DNA of 64,000 bases, from contig NZ_FOPP01000003.1 of NCBI RefSeq assembly GCF_900113525.1, positions 186,001 to 250,000 of the forward strand, written 5' to 3'. Below the pieces are notes generated by a model that had not been told where the DNA came from, made no database searches, and worked only from the letters and a program-made list of their open reading frames with translations. Of the stretch, positions 1-8,333 are shown piece by piece (position 1 is the first letter of the stretch; every line of letters starts with the position of its first letter). The translations under genes and the position numbers were made by a program. Source of the DNA: Pedobacter insulae (GTDB lineage: Bacteria > Bacteroidota > Bacteroidia > Sphingobacteriales > Sphingobacteriaceae).

Positions 1-765
1 TATTTATATTTAAACCATCAAGATAAAAGCGGCGTGTTATTACAGGGAATACGTTCTAAAATAACCCAAATTTCGGTATTGGGTTATGCTGGAAAAATTA
101 GTCATTGGCGCTTGGAAAATGATAATTATTTGATTTCAATACCCGATTTAGCCTATGATAAAGATGTTACCGTAATTAAAGTTAAGCTAAACGAGGCGAT
201 AGAGTTGAGCGACCCAATTTTGGGCGATATAAGTTATCAAGATGCACTTACGAAATCGACTGAGCCAGCTTCGCTAAAAATAAAGAGAATTGCTGCCGCT
301 TGTCAAAAAGGTTTAAACCCATTCAAAGATAGTCCGCTAACGGTAGACGGTTTAAACTTCAACACCGGCGTTAACCCGCTCGATCAACAAGTTAACGATT
401 GGGTAGTTAAAAATGTAGAAGCTTTACATAAAACAAGGAAAGGCATTGAACAAGGTCATTTCGAAGGTAAAACTGCATTGTCTGCAGATCTTCAGACATT
501 GTTTCTTTTCGTGGAAGGCAAACCTAATGGACCAATTGCGATCAAGGGTTTAAAAAATGGCATCAGCAGAATTAGGGTTGTTGGTGAAGGAACCATGCTT
601 GATCACTCCATTTATAATAAACTATATTGGAGTAAAGTCCCAGGAATTATTTACATTGACATTCCTAAGGACCGACTAGACGCAAACTTAACCGTAATTT
701 CGGTTTTATTGGATAGCCCAATTGAGCTTTACAGAGAGAAAGTTACGGCAATAGAAAGTAATTAA
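1..765 (+). CDS. C-terminal part of a probable GH29 alpha-L-fucosidase (5' end outside window)
   Basis: The reading frame is open from base 1, so the gene starts upstream of the window; the GTG at 34 is not a credible start. What remains is about 254 residues without the catalytic barrel. It contains two related beta-rich stretches. The first is near the beginning (ITQISVLGYAGKISHWRLEN). The second is near the end, where the segments LFLFVEGKPNGPIAIKGL, RVVGEGTMLDHSIYNKLYW and IDIPKDRLDANLTVISVLLD lie. That pattern resembles the C-terminal beta-sandwich of Bacteroidota GH29 fucosidases, which report sugar-binding or structural domains there. No catalytic residue is visible, so the family call rests on C-terminal similarity alone. 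Another GH29 gene lies at 44347-45825, so the organism clearly handles fucose. A different glycosidase with a similar accessory domain is possible. Confidence 0.55.
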   Translation, partial: YLYLNHQDKSGVLLQGIRSKITQISVLGYAGKISHWRLENDNYLISIPDLAYDKDVTVIKVKLNEAIELSDPILGDISYQDALTKSTEPASLKIKRIAAACQKGLNPFKDSPLTVDGLNFNTGVNPLDQQVNDWVVKNVEALHKTRKGIEQGHFEGKTALSADLQTLFLFVEGKPNGPIAIKGLKNGISRIRVVGEGTMLDHSIYNKLYWSKVPGIIYIDIPKDRLDANLTVISVLLDSPIELYREKVTAIESN

Positions 766-783
766 GTAAACTCCCGACTAAAC

Positions 784-833
784 TCCCGACTTCGCAAGTC
801 GACCCTTTATGCGCCGACTTACGAAGTCGGAAT
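784..833. repeat. REP-like palindromic repeat, copy 1
   Basis: Two imperfectly palindromic arms lie close together: CCGACTTcGcAAGTCG at 786-801 and CCGACTTACGAAGTCGG at 814-830, separated by a short spacer. Each arm can fold on itself (CCGACTT / AAGTCGG), and the two arms can also pair with each other. The right arm plus its following AATT recurs in the same orientation at 2851-2871. It sits directly after the fucosidase-like gene, where it could also act as a terminator. Confidence 0.75.
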
Positions 834-852
834 TGATAAAAAATGGTTAGAA

Positions 853-1215
853 ATGAAAGTAAGGCTTCAAGAAATAGAATTCGGGTCGAATGCGGTAGAG
901 CAAACAAAAAACTTCTATCAGTCCATCTTTGGTATGGAGGCGACGGTAGACCACCAAAACTTAACGGTTTTTACTCTACCTACAAATGCTATTGATTTCA
1001 ATATTTCTACTCACGTGCCTGCTCAGTCTATGCGCGCTTGTTTTTTAACTGATGATTTGCAAGAGATTATGGAGCGATTAACTTCAAATTCAATAAAGTT
1101 TGAAGGACCAAAACCATCGCATTTGGGAATGACGAGCATTGAGTTTAAAGATCCAAATGGAAACTGGATCAGGGTAAATCAGCCTAGTCAATCATCACCC
1201 GATTGGCTTAAATAA
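853..1215 (+). CDS. VOC (glyoxalase/bleomycin-resistance fold) family protein
   Basis: A 120-residue protein that fits one vicinal-oxygen-chelate module (two beta-alpha-beta-beta-beta units). Typical features are the N-terminal pattern 'NAVEQTKNFYQSIFGMEA' and the C-terminal 'GMTSIEFKDPNGNWIRVNQP', in which the E of SIEF and the DPNGN turn are family hallmarks. Members bind a divalent metal and act as lyases, dioxygenases or drug-binding proteins; the substrate cannot be read from sequence. Its 3' end overlaps the convergent arsC-like gene by 28 bp. The two REP-like repeats flank this gene and its two neighbours. The family is secure, the specific function unknown. Confidence 0.85.
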   Translation: MKVRLQEIEFGSNAVEQTKNFYQSIFGMEATVDHQNLTVFTLPTNAIDFNISTHVPAQSMRACFLTDDLQEIMERLTSNSIKFEGPKPSHLGMTSIEFKDPNGNWIRVNQPSQSSPDWLK

Positions 1216-1562
1216 TTAATTGATTCCTGTAATGTTTCAGAGGATCTTGCTATAACAGCATGGTTGCCCTTGATTAAAATTGGTCTTTGAATGAGTATCG
1301 GGTATTCGTGCATCGCATTGACCCAATCTTGATCGCTTAGTTCCTTACCTTTAAATTTTTCAATATAAATCTTTTCAGTTTTTCTAATCAGGTCGTGCGG
1401 TTTGCAGTTTAATTTTTCCACAATCTTGGTTAAATCAGCTATGGTAGGCACCTTCTTTAAATATTCGATCAGCTCAAATTCTTCTCCAGATTGTTTAAGG
1501 GCCGATAACGCAGTACAACTTTTACTGCAGTTATTATTGTGATAAATTGTAAGCTTATTCAT
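1188..1562 (-). CDS. ArsC/Spx-family thioredoxin-fold protein (arsenate-reductase-like)
   Basis: A protein of about 124 residues with the ArsC fold. It starts MNKLTIYHNNNCSKSCTAL, in which the first Cys of NNNCSKSC matches the catalytic Cys of the glutaredoxin-dependent ArsC family. It continues with 'KPHDLIRKTEKIY' (the LLR-type phosphate-binding Arg region) and 'HEYPILIQRPILIKGNHAVIARS', the conserved RPI loop. I chose the ATG at 1562 rather than an upstream in-frame ATG at 1613, because the longer version would run far into the preceding gene and the homology begins at MNKL. The start overlaps the stop of the NlpC/P60 gene by 8 bp (ATGAATAA), so the two are probably translationally coupled. 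Many ArsC-fold proteins in Bacteroidota do not reduce arsenate, and no other ars gene is nearby. Confidence 0.85.
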   Translation of the reverse strand: MNKLTIYHNNNCSKSCTALSALKQSGEEFELIEYLKKVPTIADLTKIVEKLNCKPHDLIRKTEKIYIEKFKGKELSDQDWVNAMHEYPILIQRPILIKGNHAVIARSSETLQESINYLSQSGDD

Positions 1563-2757
1563 TTTCCCCATACCAATTGTGATGATCAACTCTCGTAATT
1601 TGCGGCCTCCCAATTGCTGTTAATATTCTTCTCGCACCAACTAAAGTAGTAGCTTGTCCACCATCATAGTTAGTTTTATTGGGTATTAGGCTACTAATTT
1701 TCACCATTCCCGCCGACTGGATAAATTCCCCTTCGCCCATATAAATTGCGGTATGGCTTACCCTACCTCCATTAATACCCTTTCGTTTGGCTGCCGAGAA
1801 GAATAATAAATCGCCAGGTTGCAAATTTTTCAAGCATTTGCTAACACTGATAGAATCATTTTCTAATACATCGATGGCATCACCAACCAATGCTTGTTGT
1901 GAAGCATCTCTTGGGATGATAATCCCATTCAAGAAATAAGCAGTCTTAGTAAAGCCGCTACAATCTACGCCCTTAATAGATGTACCACCCCACAAGTAAG
2001 GCACTCCTAACAAAGTAATTGCTTCGGACAGTATTGCACTTGCTTTTGGGTTTGGTTTTTTTACCCAGTTTTGATAAGAAGCTGCAAGGGATTTTTGAAT
2101 ATATCCGATGCGTTGATCTGGGAAACATACTTTATAATAGCCTTTTTCTTGTCCTAAAAATTGTAATATATTTCCCTTTACTAAATCCGAAACCCTGAGT
2201 GAATTTTCATCTGCTTTACTAAAGGCATGTCCGTAGTCGGCCTGGAAAATGACCTTCTCACTGGCTTGCCAAACTTTAAAAGTTTGCTCGTCCATTAACT
2301 TTAAGGCTCCCCCATCTGTCCACGCTAAATAATTATCTGGTGTTTTAACCAAATAAAATCCACCCTGTTTTTTAAAAACTTGAACTGGTGTCCCCAATAA
2401 CATTTGGGTCATTAATTCAGCACCGTGTTGTGGATTACTTCGATTATTACCAACAGAAATATTGGCAACTCCATAAATTAATCCGTTTAGCGATTTTGCA
2501 GGCAATAAAGTTGAAGAAAATTTATTTGTTCCCTCTTTCGGTCTTGCTTTTTCAAATTCTTTTATAACTATTTCTGATGTGCTTTCTAATTTAACAGAAT
2601 CCCCTTTAAACCGTATATTGAAATAAATATCCCGCATATCAGGAGCAAATTTTTTCTGAATTTGGGTAGCAATTGCACGATATGTTGCTGTATCTGATTG
2701 AGCGTTTAAGGTGATTGCGAAAAAACTGAAAATAAAAAAAAGAGAAAATTGCTTCAT
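1555..2757 (-). CDS. Exported SH3-domain NlpC/P60 cysteine peptidase
   Basis: A 400-residue protein that probably cleaves peptide bonds in peptidoglycan stem peptides. Residues 1-20 form a signal peptide ending LNAQ. The middle (about 80-230) holds two bacterial SH3-like modules ('GTPVQVFKKQGGFYLVKTPD' and 'GNILQFLGQEKGYYKVCFPD'), the usual wall-targeting domains. The C-terminal NlpC/P60 domain has the catalytic Cys266 in VDCSGF and the catalytic His335 in VSHTAIYMG; GVPYLWGG and LQPGDLLFF are also conserved. This is the common Bacteroidota SH3-SH3-NlpC layout of the dipeptidyl-peptidase VI type, which releases L-Ala-gamma-D-Glu from muropeptides; assignment to that activity is inferred. It is upstream of and overlaps the ArsC-like gene. 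Confidence 0.93.
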   Translation of the reverse strand: MKQFSLFFIFSFFAITLNAQSDTATYRAIATQIQKKFAPDMRDIYFNIRFKGDSVKLESTSEIVIKEFEKARPKEGTNKFSSTLLPAKSLNGLIYGVANISVGNNRSNPQHGAELMTQMLLGTPVQVFKKQGGFYLVKTPDNYLAWTDGGALKLMDEQTFKVWQASEKVIFQADYGHAFSKADENSLRVSDLVKGNILQFLGQEKGYYKVCFPDQRIGYIQKSLAASYQNWVKKPNPKASAILSEAITLLGVPYLWGGTSIKGVDCSGFTKTAYFLNGIIIPRDASQQALVGDAIDVLENDSISVSKCLKNLQPGDLLFFSAAKRKGINGGRVSHTAIYMGEGEFIQSAGMVKISSLIPNKTNYDGGQATTLVGARRILTAIGRPQITRVDHHNWYGENE

Positions 2758-2810
2758 TGTATTAAATTGTTTAACTAAGCTACGAAATTTTTAACTTCCT
2801 CCCGCTCTGC

Positions 2811-2871
2811 CGACTCGCTCTGCCGACTTCGTAAGTCGGCACCTAAAGGGCCGACTTACGAAGTCGGAATT
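2811..2871. repeat. REP-like palindromic repeat, copy 2
   Basis: Arms CCGACTTCGTAAGTCGG (2823-2839) and CCGACTTACGAAGTCGG (2851-2867) are exact reverse complements of each other and each is also a near-palindrome. A degraded extra unit (CTGCCGACTCGCT) precedes them. The orientation is the same as copy 1 at 784-833. Together the copies enclose the VOC, ArsC-like and NlpC/P60 genes. This copy lies in the divergent gap between the NlpC/P60 gene and the LTA-synthase-like gene. Confidence 0.8.
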
Positions 2872-2907
2872 CGAAATCTTTCCTTAAATTGCACACTTTT
2901 AAACAAA

Positions 2908-4839
2908 ATGCGTCTAAATATTAACAAAAAACAATCTATTTATACTGCGTTACTTTACCGGTTTCTACTGGTAATGCTTTTATATACTATTTGCAGATTG
3001 TGTTTTTACCTGGCAAATCAAACTTTTTTTAACCATTTAAGTCTGGCAGATTTAGCTTATATTTTTGCCGGAGGAATTAAGTTTGACCTAGTTGCGCTAC
3101 TTTATATTAACTCACTTTACATTGTTTTACAAACAATTCCATTTACTTTCAGATATAAGGAGGCCTATCAGGTTTTCTGCAAGTGGTTGTTTATTACTAC
3201 AAACAGTATCGGCTTTCTAGCGAATTTTATTGATTTCGCCTATTACAAATACACGTTGAAGCACACTACAGCAAGTGTATTTTCGCAATTTAGCAATGAA
3301 CAAAACAAGTTAAAGTTGTTTTTAGATTTCTTGAGTGATTATTGGTATCTGGTAATCCTTTTTGCCGTATTCACCTATGTGTTTATCAAGTTGTACCAAA
3401 TAATTCGCATCACTAAAGCGCCTACGTTCACTTGGAAAATCTACTTAACCCATACTTTAATCCTAATAGCTATTGCGGGTTTGGCGGTAATTGGTATGCG
3501 TGGTGGATGGAGACATAGTACCCGTCCAATTACCATGAGTAATGCTGGCGATTTTGTTAAGCAGCCAAGTGATATGGGATTAGTATTGAACACACCCTTT
3601 ACCATTATAAAAACATTAAAACGAGCTGCATTAAAGCCTATAAATTACTATGACGAGCAAACGCTGAAATCAATTTACAACCCCATACACCAGCCCTTAA
3701 ACAAAGACCCTTTTAAAAACTTAAATATTGTTTTTTTAATTATCGAGAGCTTGGGTAAGGAGCATATTGGGGCATTAAACAAAGACTTATTAGGGGGCAA
3801 ATATAAAGGCTACACTCCTTTTTTAGATAGCTTAGTCGACCAAAGTTTTACTTCTTCGCATACTTATGCCAACGGACGAAAATCTATTGACGCGCTTCCT
3901 TCTATCATTTCTGGAATTCCATCAATACGCGAACCCTTTGTATTGTCAAGTTACTCTGGCAATAAAACAACAAGTATTGCTAAACTACTGAATGATAAAG
4001 GCTATGAAACCGCATTTTTTCATGGAGCACCAAACGGCTCGATGGGTTTTTCAGCCTATGCAAATTTAGCTGGAATTAAAAACTATTTTGGGAAAACCGA
4101 GTATGCAAATGACAATGATTTTGATGGTATTTGGGGAATATGGGACGAACCGTTCATGCAATACATGGCAAAAACCATCAATACTTTTAAGCAACCTTTT
4201 TTCTCGGCCTTTTTTTCAGTATCTTCTCACCACCCATTTAAAGTGCCTGAAAAATATATAGGAAAATTTCCAAAAGGTCCATTACCCGTTCAAGAACCAA
4301 TAGGGTATACGGATTTAGCTATAAGAAATTTCTTTGCTACCGCCTCAAAAATGCCCTGGTACCAAAACACCTTATTTGTCATCTGCGCAGATCATGCAAC
4401 TGTTTCTTATTTATCTGAGTATCAAACTTTGCCGGGTTATTTCTCTATTCCAATCCTATTCTATTATCCAGGTGGAGACCTGAAAGGAAAAACTGACAAA
4501 TTAATTCAGCAAGCTGATATTATGCCTACTGTATTAAATTATTTAAATTATGATAAACCTTATTTTGCTTTCGGCTTTGATGCTTTTAACTCAAAAAACA
4601 ACAACTTTGTAGTAAATAACAATGACGGAAATTTTAGTTTATATCAAGGTGATTACTTATTGCAAAACGACGGACAAAAATCGACTGCTTTATTTAACTT
4701 AAAAACAGATCGCTTAACCAAAAATAATATCTTGGGTGATGAACCTGGGGTACAAAACGAGATGGAAAAATATTTAAAAGCTTTTATTCAACAATACAAC
4801 AATAGAATGATTAACAATGAGTTAACAGTTAATGATTAA
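2908..4839 (+). CDS. LTA-synthase-like membrane sulfatase-fold phosphotransferase
   Basis: A 643-residue inner-membrane enzyme. About five hydrophobic segments fill residues 12-200, followed by an extracytoplasmic alkaline-phosphatase/sulfatase-fold domain from about residue 272 (NIVFLIIESLGKEHIG). The candidate nucleophile is Ser326 in NGRKSIDALPSI, where LtaS proteins carry Thr. Metal-site motifs are present as SSHHPF and ICADHATV. Gram-negative relatives move glycerol-phosphate or phosphoethanolamine onto periplasmic glucans or lipid A-like acceptors; Bacteroidota have no lipoteichoic acid. The gene is followed after 2 bp by a GtrA-like gene and then by a SugE-like gene, suggesting one transcript. 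Family confidence is high; donor and acceptor are unknown. Confidence 0.9.
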   Translation: MRLNINKKQSIYTALLYRFLLVMLLYTICRLCFYLANQTFFNHLSLADLAYIFAGGIKFDLVALLYINSLYIVLQTIPFTFRYKEAYQVFCKWLFITTNSIGFLANFIDFAYYKYTLKHTTASVFSQFSNEQNKLKLFLDFLSDYWYLVILFAVFTYVFIKLYQIIRITKAPTFTWKIYLTHTLILIAIAGLAVIGMRGGWRHSTRPITMSNAGDFVKQPSDMGLVLNTPFTIIKTLKRAALKPINYYDEQTLKSIYNPIHQPLNKDPFKNLNIVFLIIESLGKEHIGALNKDLLGGKYKGYTPFLDSLVDQSFTSSHTYANGRKSIDALPSIISGIPSIREPFVLSSYSGNKTTSIAKLLNDKGYETAFFHGAPNGSMGFSAYANLAGIKNYFGKTEYANDNDFDGIWGIWDEPFMQYMAKTINTFKQPFFSAFFSVSSHHPFKVPEKYIGKFPKGPLPVQEPIGYTDLAIRNFFATASKMPWYQNTLFVICADHATVSYLSEYQTLPGYFSIPILFYYPGGDLKGKTDKLIQQADIMPTVLNYLNYDKPYFAFGFDAFNSKNNNFVVNNNDGNFSLYQGDYLLQNDGQKSTALFNLKTDRLTKNNILGDEPGVQNEMEKYLKAFIQQYNNRMINNELTVND

Positions 4840-4841
4840 GC

Positions 4842-5327
4842 ATGAGGAAATTCGCGTTAAAGGTCATTGATTTTTTTTACCCACCTTTTCGAAGGTGGTT
4901 TAGCCTGCATACTTTTCGATACTTAGCCTCGGGTGGGATAACTGTTTCTACCGGCATAGTGGGCTACTTTATTATTTTTAATTACATTTTACATCAGCAG
5001 GATGTTAAAATAGGTGATTATTTAATCACTGCGCACATTGCTGCGCTATTTATTGAATCTGGCTTTACCTTTGCTGTGGGGTTCATGCTTAATAAATACC
5101 TGGTATTTACCCAGTCTACTTTGGTTGGCAGAATACAACTTTTTCGATATGCAACTGTTTATGGCACAAACATCTTACTCAATTATGCATTGATGAAAAT
5201 TTTAGTGGAAGGTTTTCAATTTTTCCCTTCCGTAGCAAAAGCGCTGATTACAATTGTGCTAGCTATATCCAGTTATTTTTCCCAAAAGTATTTTTCGTTC
5301 AAAGTAAAAAAACCTAAAACGCCCTAA
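4842..5327 (+). CDS. GtrA-like family membrane protein
   Basis: A 161-residue protein with four predicted membrane helices and the GtrA/DPMS signature near its start (FRYLASGGITVSTGIVGYF), then the conserved FMLNKYLVF and SYFSQKYFSF segments. GtrA proteins help move or use undecaprenyl-phosphate-linked sugars in polysaccharide synthesis. It starts 2 bp after the LTA-synthase-like gene and ends 1 bp before the SugE gene. This arrangement supports a shared envelope-modification role, possibly supplying a glycosyl carrier for the upstream transferase. That link is inference. Confidence 0.88.
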   Translation: MRKFALKVIDFFYPPFRRWFSLHTFRYLASGGITVSTGIVGYFIIFNYILHQQDVKIGDYLITAHIAALFIESGFTFAVGFMLNKYLVFTQSTLVGRIQLFRYATVYGTNILLNYALMKILVEGFQFFPSVAKALITIVLAISSYFSQKYFSFKVKKPKTP

Positions 5328-5328
5328 C

Positions 5329-5655
5329 ATGAATTGGATTATTTTAATTATTGCTGGATTATTTGAAGTGGCTTTTGCATTCTGCTTAGGAAAGGCTAAA
5401 GAAACAACGGGAAATGATACTTATTTTTGGTATGGCGGCTTTTTGGTTGCCTTAACAATCAGCATGTCACTACTCATTAAAGCCACGCAAAACCTTCCTA
5501 TCGGAACCGCATACGCCGTTTGGACCGGTATTGGAGCTGTTGGTACAGTTTTAGTAGGCATTTTTATTTTCAAAGAGCCTGCCACGTTTTGGAGAATGTT
5601 CTTTATAGTCACTTTAATCGGTTCGATTATTGGATTAAAAGCCGTATCTCATTAA
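5329..5655 (+). CDS. SMR-family transporter, SugE/Gdx type (guanidinium exporter)
   Basis: A 108-residue protein with four membrane helices, the normal length for small multidrug resistance proteins. Glu13 in the first helix (AGLFEVAFAF) is the essential proton/substrate-binding carboxylate. The segment PIGTAYAVWTGIGAVGT is typical of the SugE/Gdx subgroup, whose studied members export guanidinium in exchange for protons. SMR proteins work as antiparallel dimers. There is no guanidine riboswitch leader because the start lies 1 bp after the gtrA-like stop. Whether this member moves guanidinium or quaternary ammonium compounds cannot be decided from sequence alone. Confidence 0.9.
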   Translation: MNWIILIIAGLFEVAFAFCLGKAKETTGNDTYFWYGGFLVALTISMSLLIKATQNLPIGTAYAVWTGIGAVGTVLVGIFIFKEPATFWRMFFIVTLIGSIIGLKAVSH

Positions 5656-5693
5656 CTACAACCCATCATATTACCGTAAAAGAACCGTGTTTT

Positions 5694-5725
5694 TTTGGAT
5701 TAGTACTCAAAACAAGCTACTTTAG
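5694..5725 (+). promoter_or_regulatory. Candidate Bacteroidota promoter for the phenylalanine hydroxylase gene
   Basis: TTTG at 5694-5697 is followed after 20 nt by TACTTTAG at 5718-5725, one mismatch from the primary-sigma -7 box TAnnTTTG. The predicted start would be near 5731, about 20 nt ahead of the ATG at 5750. Confidence 0.5.
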
Positions 5726-5749
5726 CCATTATCAATCTACAGCACCACT

Positions 5750-7534
5750 ATGAGTGATTTTAATGATTTTAACAACGAGCAAGTAGCGAAACTTCCCAAA
5801 CATTTAAGACAGTTCATTGTTGAGCAGCATTACGAAAAATATACGCCAATTGATCAAGCAGTTTGGCGTTATGTAATGCGTCAAAATTACAGTTATCTTA
5901 AGCATGTGGCCTACTATCCTTATATTAAAGGCTTGCAACGTGCTGGATTAAGCATAGAGTACATTCCGAACCTTCAAACCATGAATGATAATTTAGGTAA
6001 AATTGGCTGGGGTGCGGTAACTGTTGATGGATTTATCCCACCAGCAGCATTTATGGAATATCAAGCTTATCGGGTATTGGTTATTGCGGCCGACATTCGT
6101 CAGATTAACCATATCGAGTACACTCCTGCCCCTGATATCATTCACGAAAGTGCAGGCCATGCTCCTATTATTGCGGATACCGATTACAACAATTACCTCA
6201 GTTACTTTGGTTCAATCGGAGCAAAAGCAATGTTTTCGAGTAAAGATTTTGAGCTTTACGAAGCGATCCGTAAACTTTCTATTCTAAAAGAAGCTGTTGA
6301 TTCTGACGAAAAGGAGATCGCTCTCGCCGAAAAAACATTACGCAATATTGCGGATAACATGGGAGAACCTTCTGAGATGGCACTATTGGGTCGTTTGCAT
6401 TGGTGGACTGTAGAATACGGCCTAATCGGAACTTTAGAAAATCCAAAAATTTATGGTGCTGGTTTGCTTTCATCAATTGGAGAAAGTGCAAGCTGTATGG
6501 ACCCAAAAGTAACCAAGCTATGGTATAATTTAGATACGATTAATTATCAGTACGACATTACTCAAACACAACCGCAGCTTTTTGTAACGGAAACTTTCCA
6601 AAATTTAATTGATGTTTTAGAGGCTTTTGCAAATACCATGGCGTTTAGACGTGGAGGAACTGAAAGTATTTTAAAAGCAATAGAATGTAAAAATCCGAGT
6701 ACTGCAGTATATAGTTCCGGCTTGCAGCTCACTGGAGTTTTTACTGATGTGGGAATTGCCAAAAACGACGAGTTAACTTTTATCAAAACTACTGGCCCAT
6801 CTGCTTTGGCTTATAAAGGAAAGCAATTATCTGGACATGGAAAAACGTACCATGCCGATGGTTTTTCATCGCCTGTTGGTAAATTAAAAGATATAACTAA
6901 ACCCCTTGAAGATCATAATTTAACCGAACTTGAGAGTTTAGGAATTGCTGTTAACCAACAAGCAAATCTTACTTTTGAAAGCGGGATTAATGTGAATGGT
7001 TCCGTTAAAGAAATTATCGTTCAGGATAATAAAGTAATTCTTATAGCTTTCGAAGAATGTACAGTAAAAGAAAGCAATGGAAATATTTTATTCCAGCCCG
7101 ACTGGGGAACTTACGATATGGCTATTGGGGAGAAAATAATTTCGGTGTTCAATGGTGCTGCCGATAAAGATGCCTATGAAGAAATTACTTTTGTAAGCAA
7201 GCAGGAAACACATAAAATTGCCTACGACAATCATACCCAACAGTTACATACCTTATATCAGAAAGTACGTACTGTAAGGGAAAACCAAGTTGGATATGAA
7301 GAATTAGCAAGTATATTCAATCAGTTAAAAACTGCACATAGGTTTGATTGGCTATGCGCACTTGAAATTTTAGAAATTGTACATCATCAAAAAATTGATC
7401 AAGATTTTGAGAAAGAATTGAGAATTTATTTAGAGATGAAAGCAGCAAATGACCCCGACCTTGCTAAATTAATCAATGATGGTTTGCACGTTATTGCGAA
7501 CCCAGTGAGCCAATTGATTACGGAGAACGACTAA
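5750..7534 (+). CDS. phhA: Phenylalanine 4-monooxygenase-type aromatic amino acid hydroxylase
   Basis: A 594-residue iron/tetrahydropterin enzyme that would hydroxylate L-Phe to L-Tyr. The 2-His-1-Glu iron site is visible: His132 and His137 in HESAGHAP and Glu222 in WWTVEYGLIG. The catalytic domain fills roughly residues 20-320. Most bacterial PhhA proteins are about 260-300 residues. This protein belongs to the long Bacteroidota type with an extra C-terminal region of about 270 residues that I cannot assign to a known domain. No pterin-4a-carbinolamine dehydratase is seen next to it. HPP dioxygenase, homogentisate dioxygenase and fumarylacetoacetase lie within 6 kb, so it fits as the entry step for Phe catabolism. 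The start at 5750 has a good promoter 20-50 nt upstream. Confidence 0.93.
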   Translation: MSDFNDFNNEQVAKLPKHLRQFIVEQHYEKYTPIDQAVWRYVMRQNYSYLKHVAYYPYIKGLQRAGLSIEYIPNLQTMNDNLGKIGWGAVTVDGFIPPAAFMEYQAYRVLVIAADIRQINHIEYTPAPDIIHESAGHAPIIADTDYNNYLSYFGSIGAKAMFSSKDFELYEAIRKLSILKEAVDSDEKEIALAEKTLRNIADNMGEPSEMALLGRLHWWTVEYGLIGTLENPKIYGAGLLSSIGESASCMDPKVTKLWYNLDTINYQYDITQTQPQLFVTETFQNLIDVLEAFANTMAFRRGGTESILKAIECKNPSTAVYSSGLQLTGVFTDVGIAKNDELTFIKTTGPSALAYKGKQLSGHGKTYHADGFSSPVGKLKDITKPLEDHNLTELESLGIAVNQQANLTFESGINVNGSVKEIIVQDNKVILIAFEECTVKESNGNILFQPDWGTYDMAIGEKIISVFNGAADKDAYEEITFVSKQETHKIAYDNHTQQLHTLYQKVRTVRENQVGYEELASIFNQLKTAHRFDWLCALEILEIVHHQKIDQDFEKELRIYLEMKAANDPDLAKLINDGLHVIANPVSQLITEND

Positions 7535-7577
7535 TGGTAGAGAATCGTCATTGAATAACAAATAACAAACTAACAAT

Positions 7578-8279
7578 ATGAACATCGTTATCACAGGAGC
7601 AAGCAGTGGCATAGGCTTCGAAACTGCCTTGGAATTTGCTTTAGATCCTAAAAACAAAATAGTTTGCATAGCGAGATCGGCAGATAAACTTCGTAAACTT
7701 TTAGAAATCGCGAAGGGGATTAACCCAGACTGCACACTTTTGCCTGTTGAATTTGATTTAGTGAATGACGACTACGCTGCGCTAATTCCCTTTCTCACCG
7801 AGCGTTTAGGAACAATCGATATTTTAATTAATAATGCAGGGAGTTTAATCAATAAACCATTTACCGAAACTAGTACAGCCGACCTATTCGATATGCTAGA
7901 AAGTAATGTAATCAGTCACTTTAAAATGATCCAGCATGCACTTCCCTTGTTAAAAAGTGGTAGTCATATTGTAAATGTAGGAAGTATGGGTGGCTTTCAA
8001 GGTAGCGTGAAATTCCCAGGTTTGGCGGCTTATTCGGCCAGTAAAGCAGCATTGCATACTTTGAGTGAATGCCTCGCTTTTGAACTTAGGGAAACCGGTA
8101 TTAAAATAAATTGCTTGGCCTTAGGCTCAGCACAAACCGAAATGCTTGAAGCAGCATTCCCAGGCTATGAAAGTCCTGTAATGGCATTTGAAATGGGAAA
8201 ATACATTGCTGATTTTGCAAGAACAGGACATAAATTCTTCAATGGAAAAGTATTGCCCGTTGCAGTTACCACGCCATAG
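7578..8279 (+). CDS. Short-chain dehydrogenase/reductase (SDR)
   Basis: A 233-residue classical SDR. The nucleotide-binding glycine motif is GASSGIGFE (residues 7-15), the NNAG motif is ILINNAGS, and the catalytic Tyr152 and Lys156 lie in YSASKAA with the preceding VGSMGG serine. It would oxidise or reduce a carbonyl/alcohol with NAD(P). It lies 43 nt after the hydroxylase gene in the same direction and may share its transcript, but nothing in the sequence fixes the substrate or a link to tyrosine metabolism. Confidence 0.92.
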   Translation: MNIVITGASSGIGFETALEFALDPKNKIVCIARSADKLRKLLEIAKGINPDCTLLPVEFDLVNDDYAALIPFLTERLGTIDILINNAGSLINKPFTETSTADLFDMLESNVISHFKMIQHALPLLKSGSHIVNVGSMGGFQGSVKFPGLAAYSASKAALHTLSECLAFELRETGIKINCLALGSAQTEMLEAAFPGYESPVMAFEMGKYIADFARTGHKFFNGKVLPVAVTTP

Positions 8280-8333
8280 AAGTTTTCCACATTTACCTTA
8301 AATTTCATTTTTTTATTACCTTTGGTTGATCGT

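Noticed and set aside
34-765. Complete gene starting at the GTG at 34
   Set aside because: The frame is open back to base 1, and the protein lacks any N-terminal or catalytic part, so it is a truncated gene.
5520-5753. 77-codon frame overlapping sugE and the next promoter
   Set aside because: It runs out of frame through sugE and the promoter; codons and composition are not protein-like.
8322-8333. TTG start for the small NlpC/P60 protein
   Set aside because: The signal peptide starts at the ATG at 8334 and the extra four residues add nothing.
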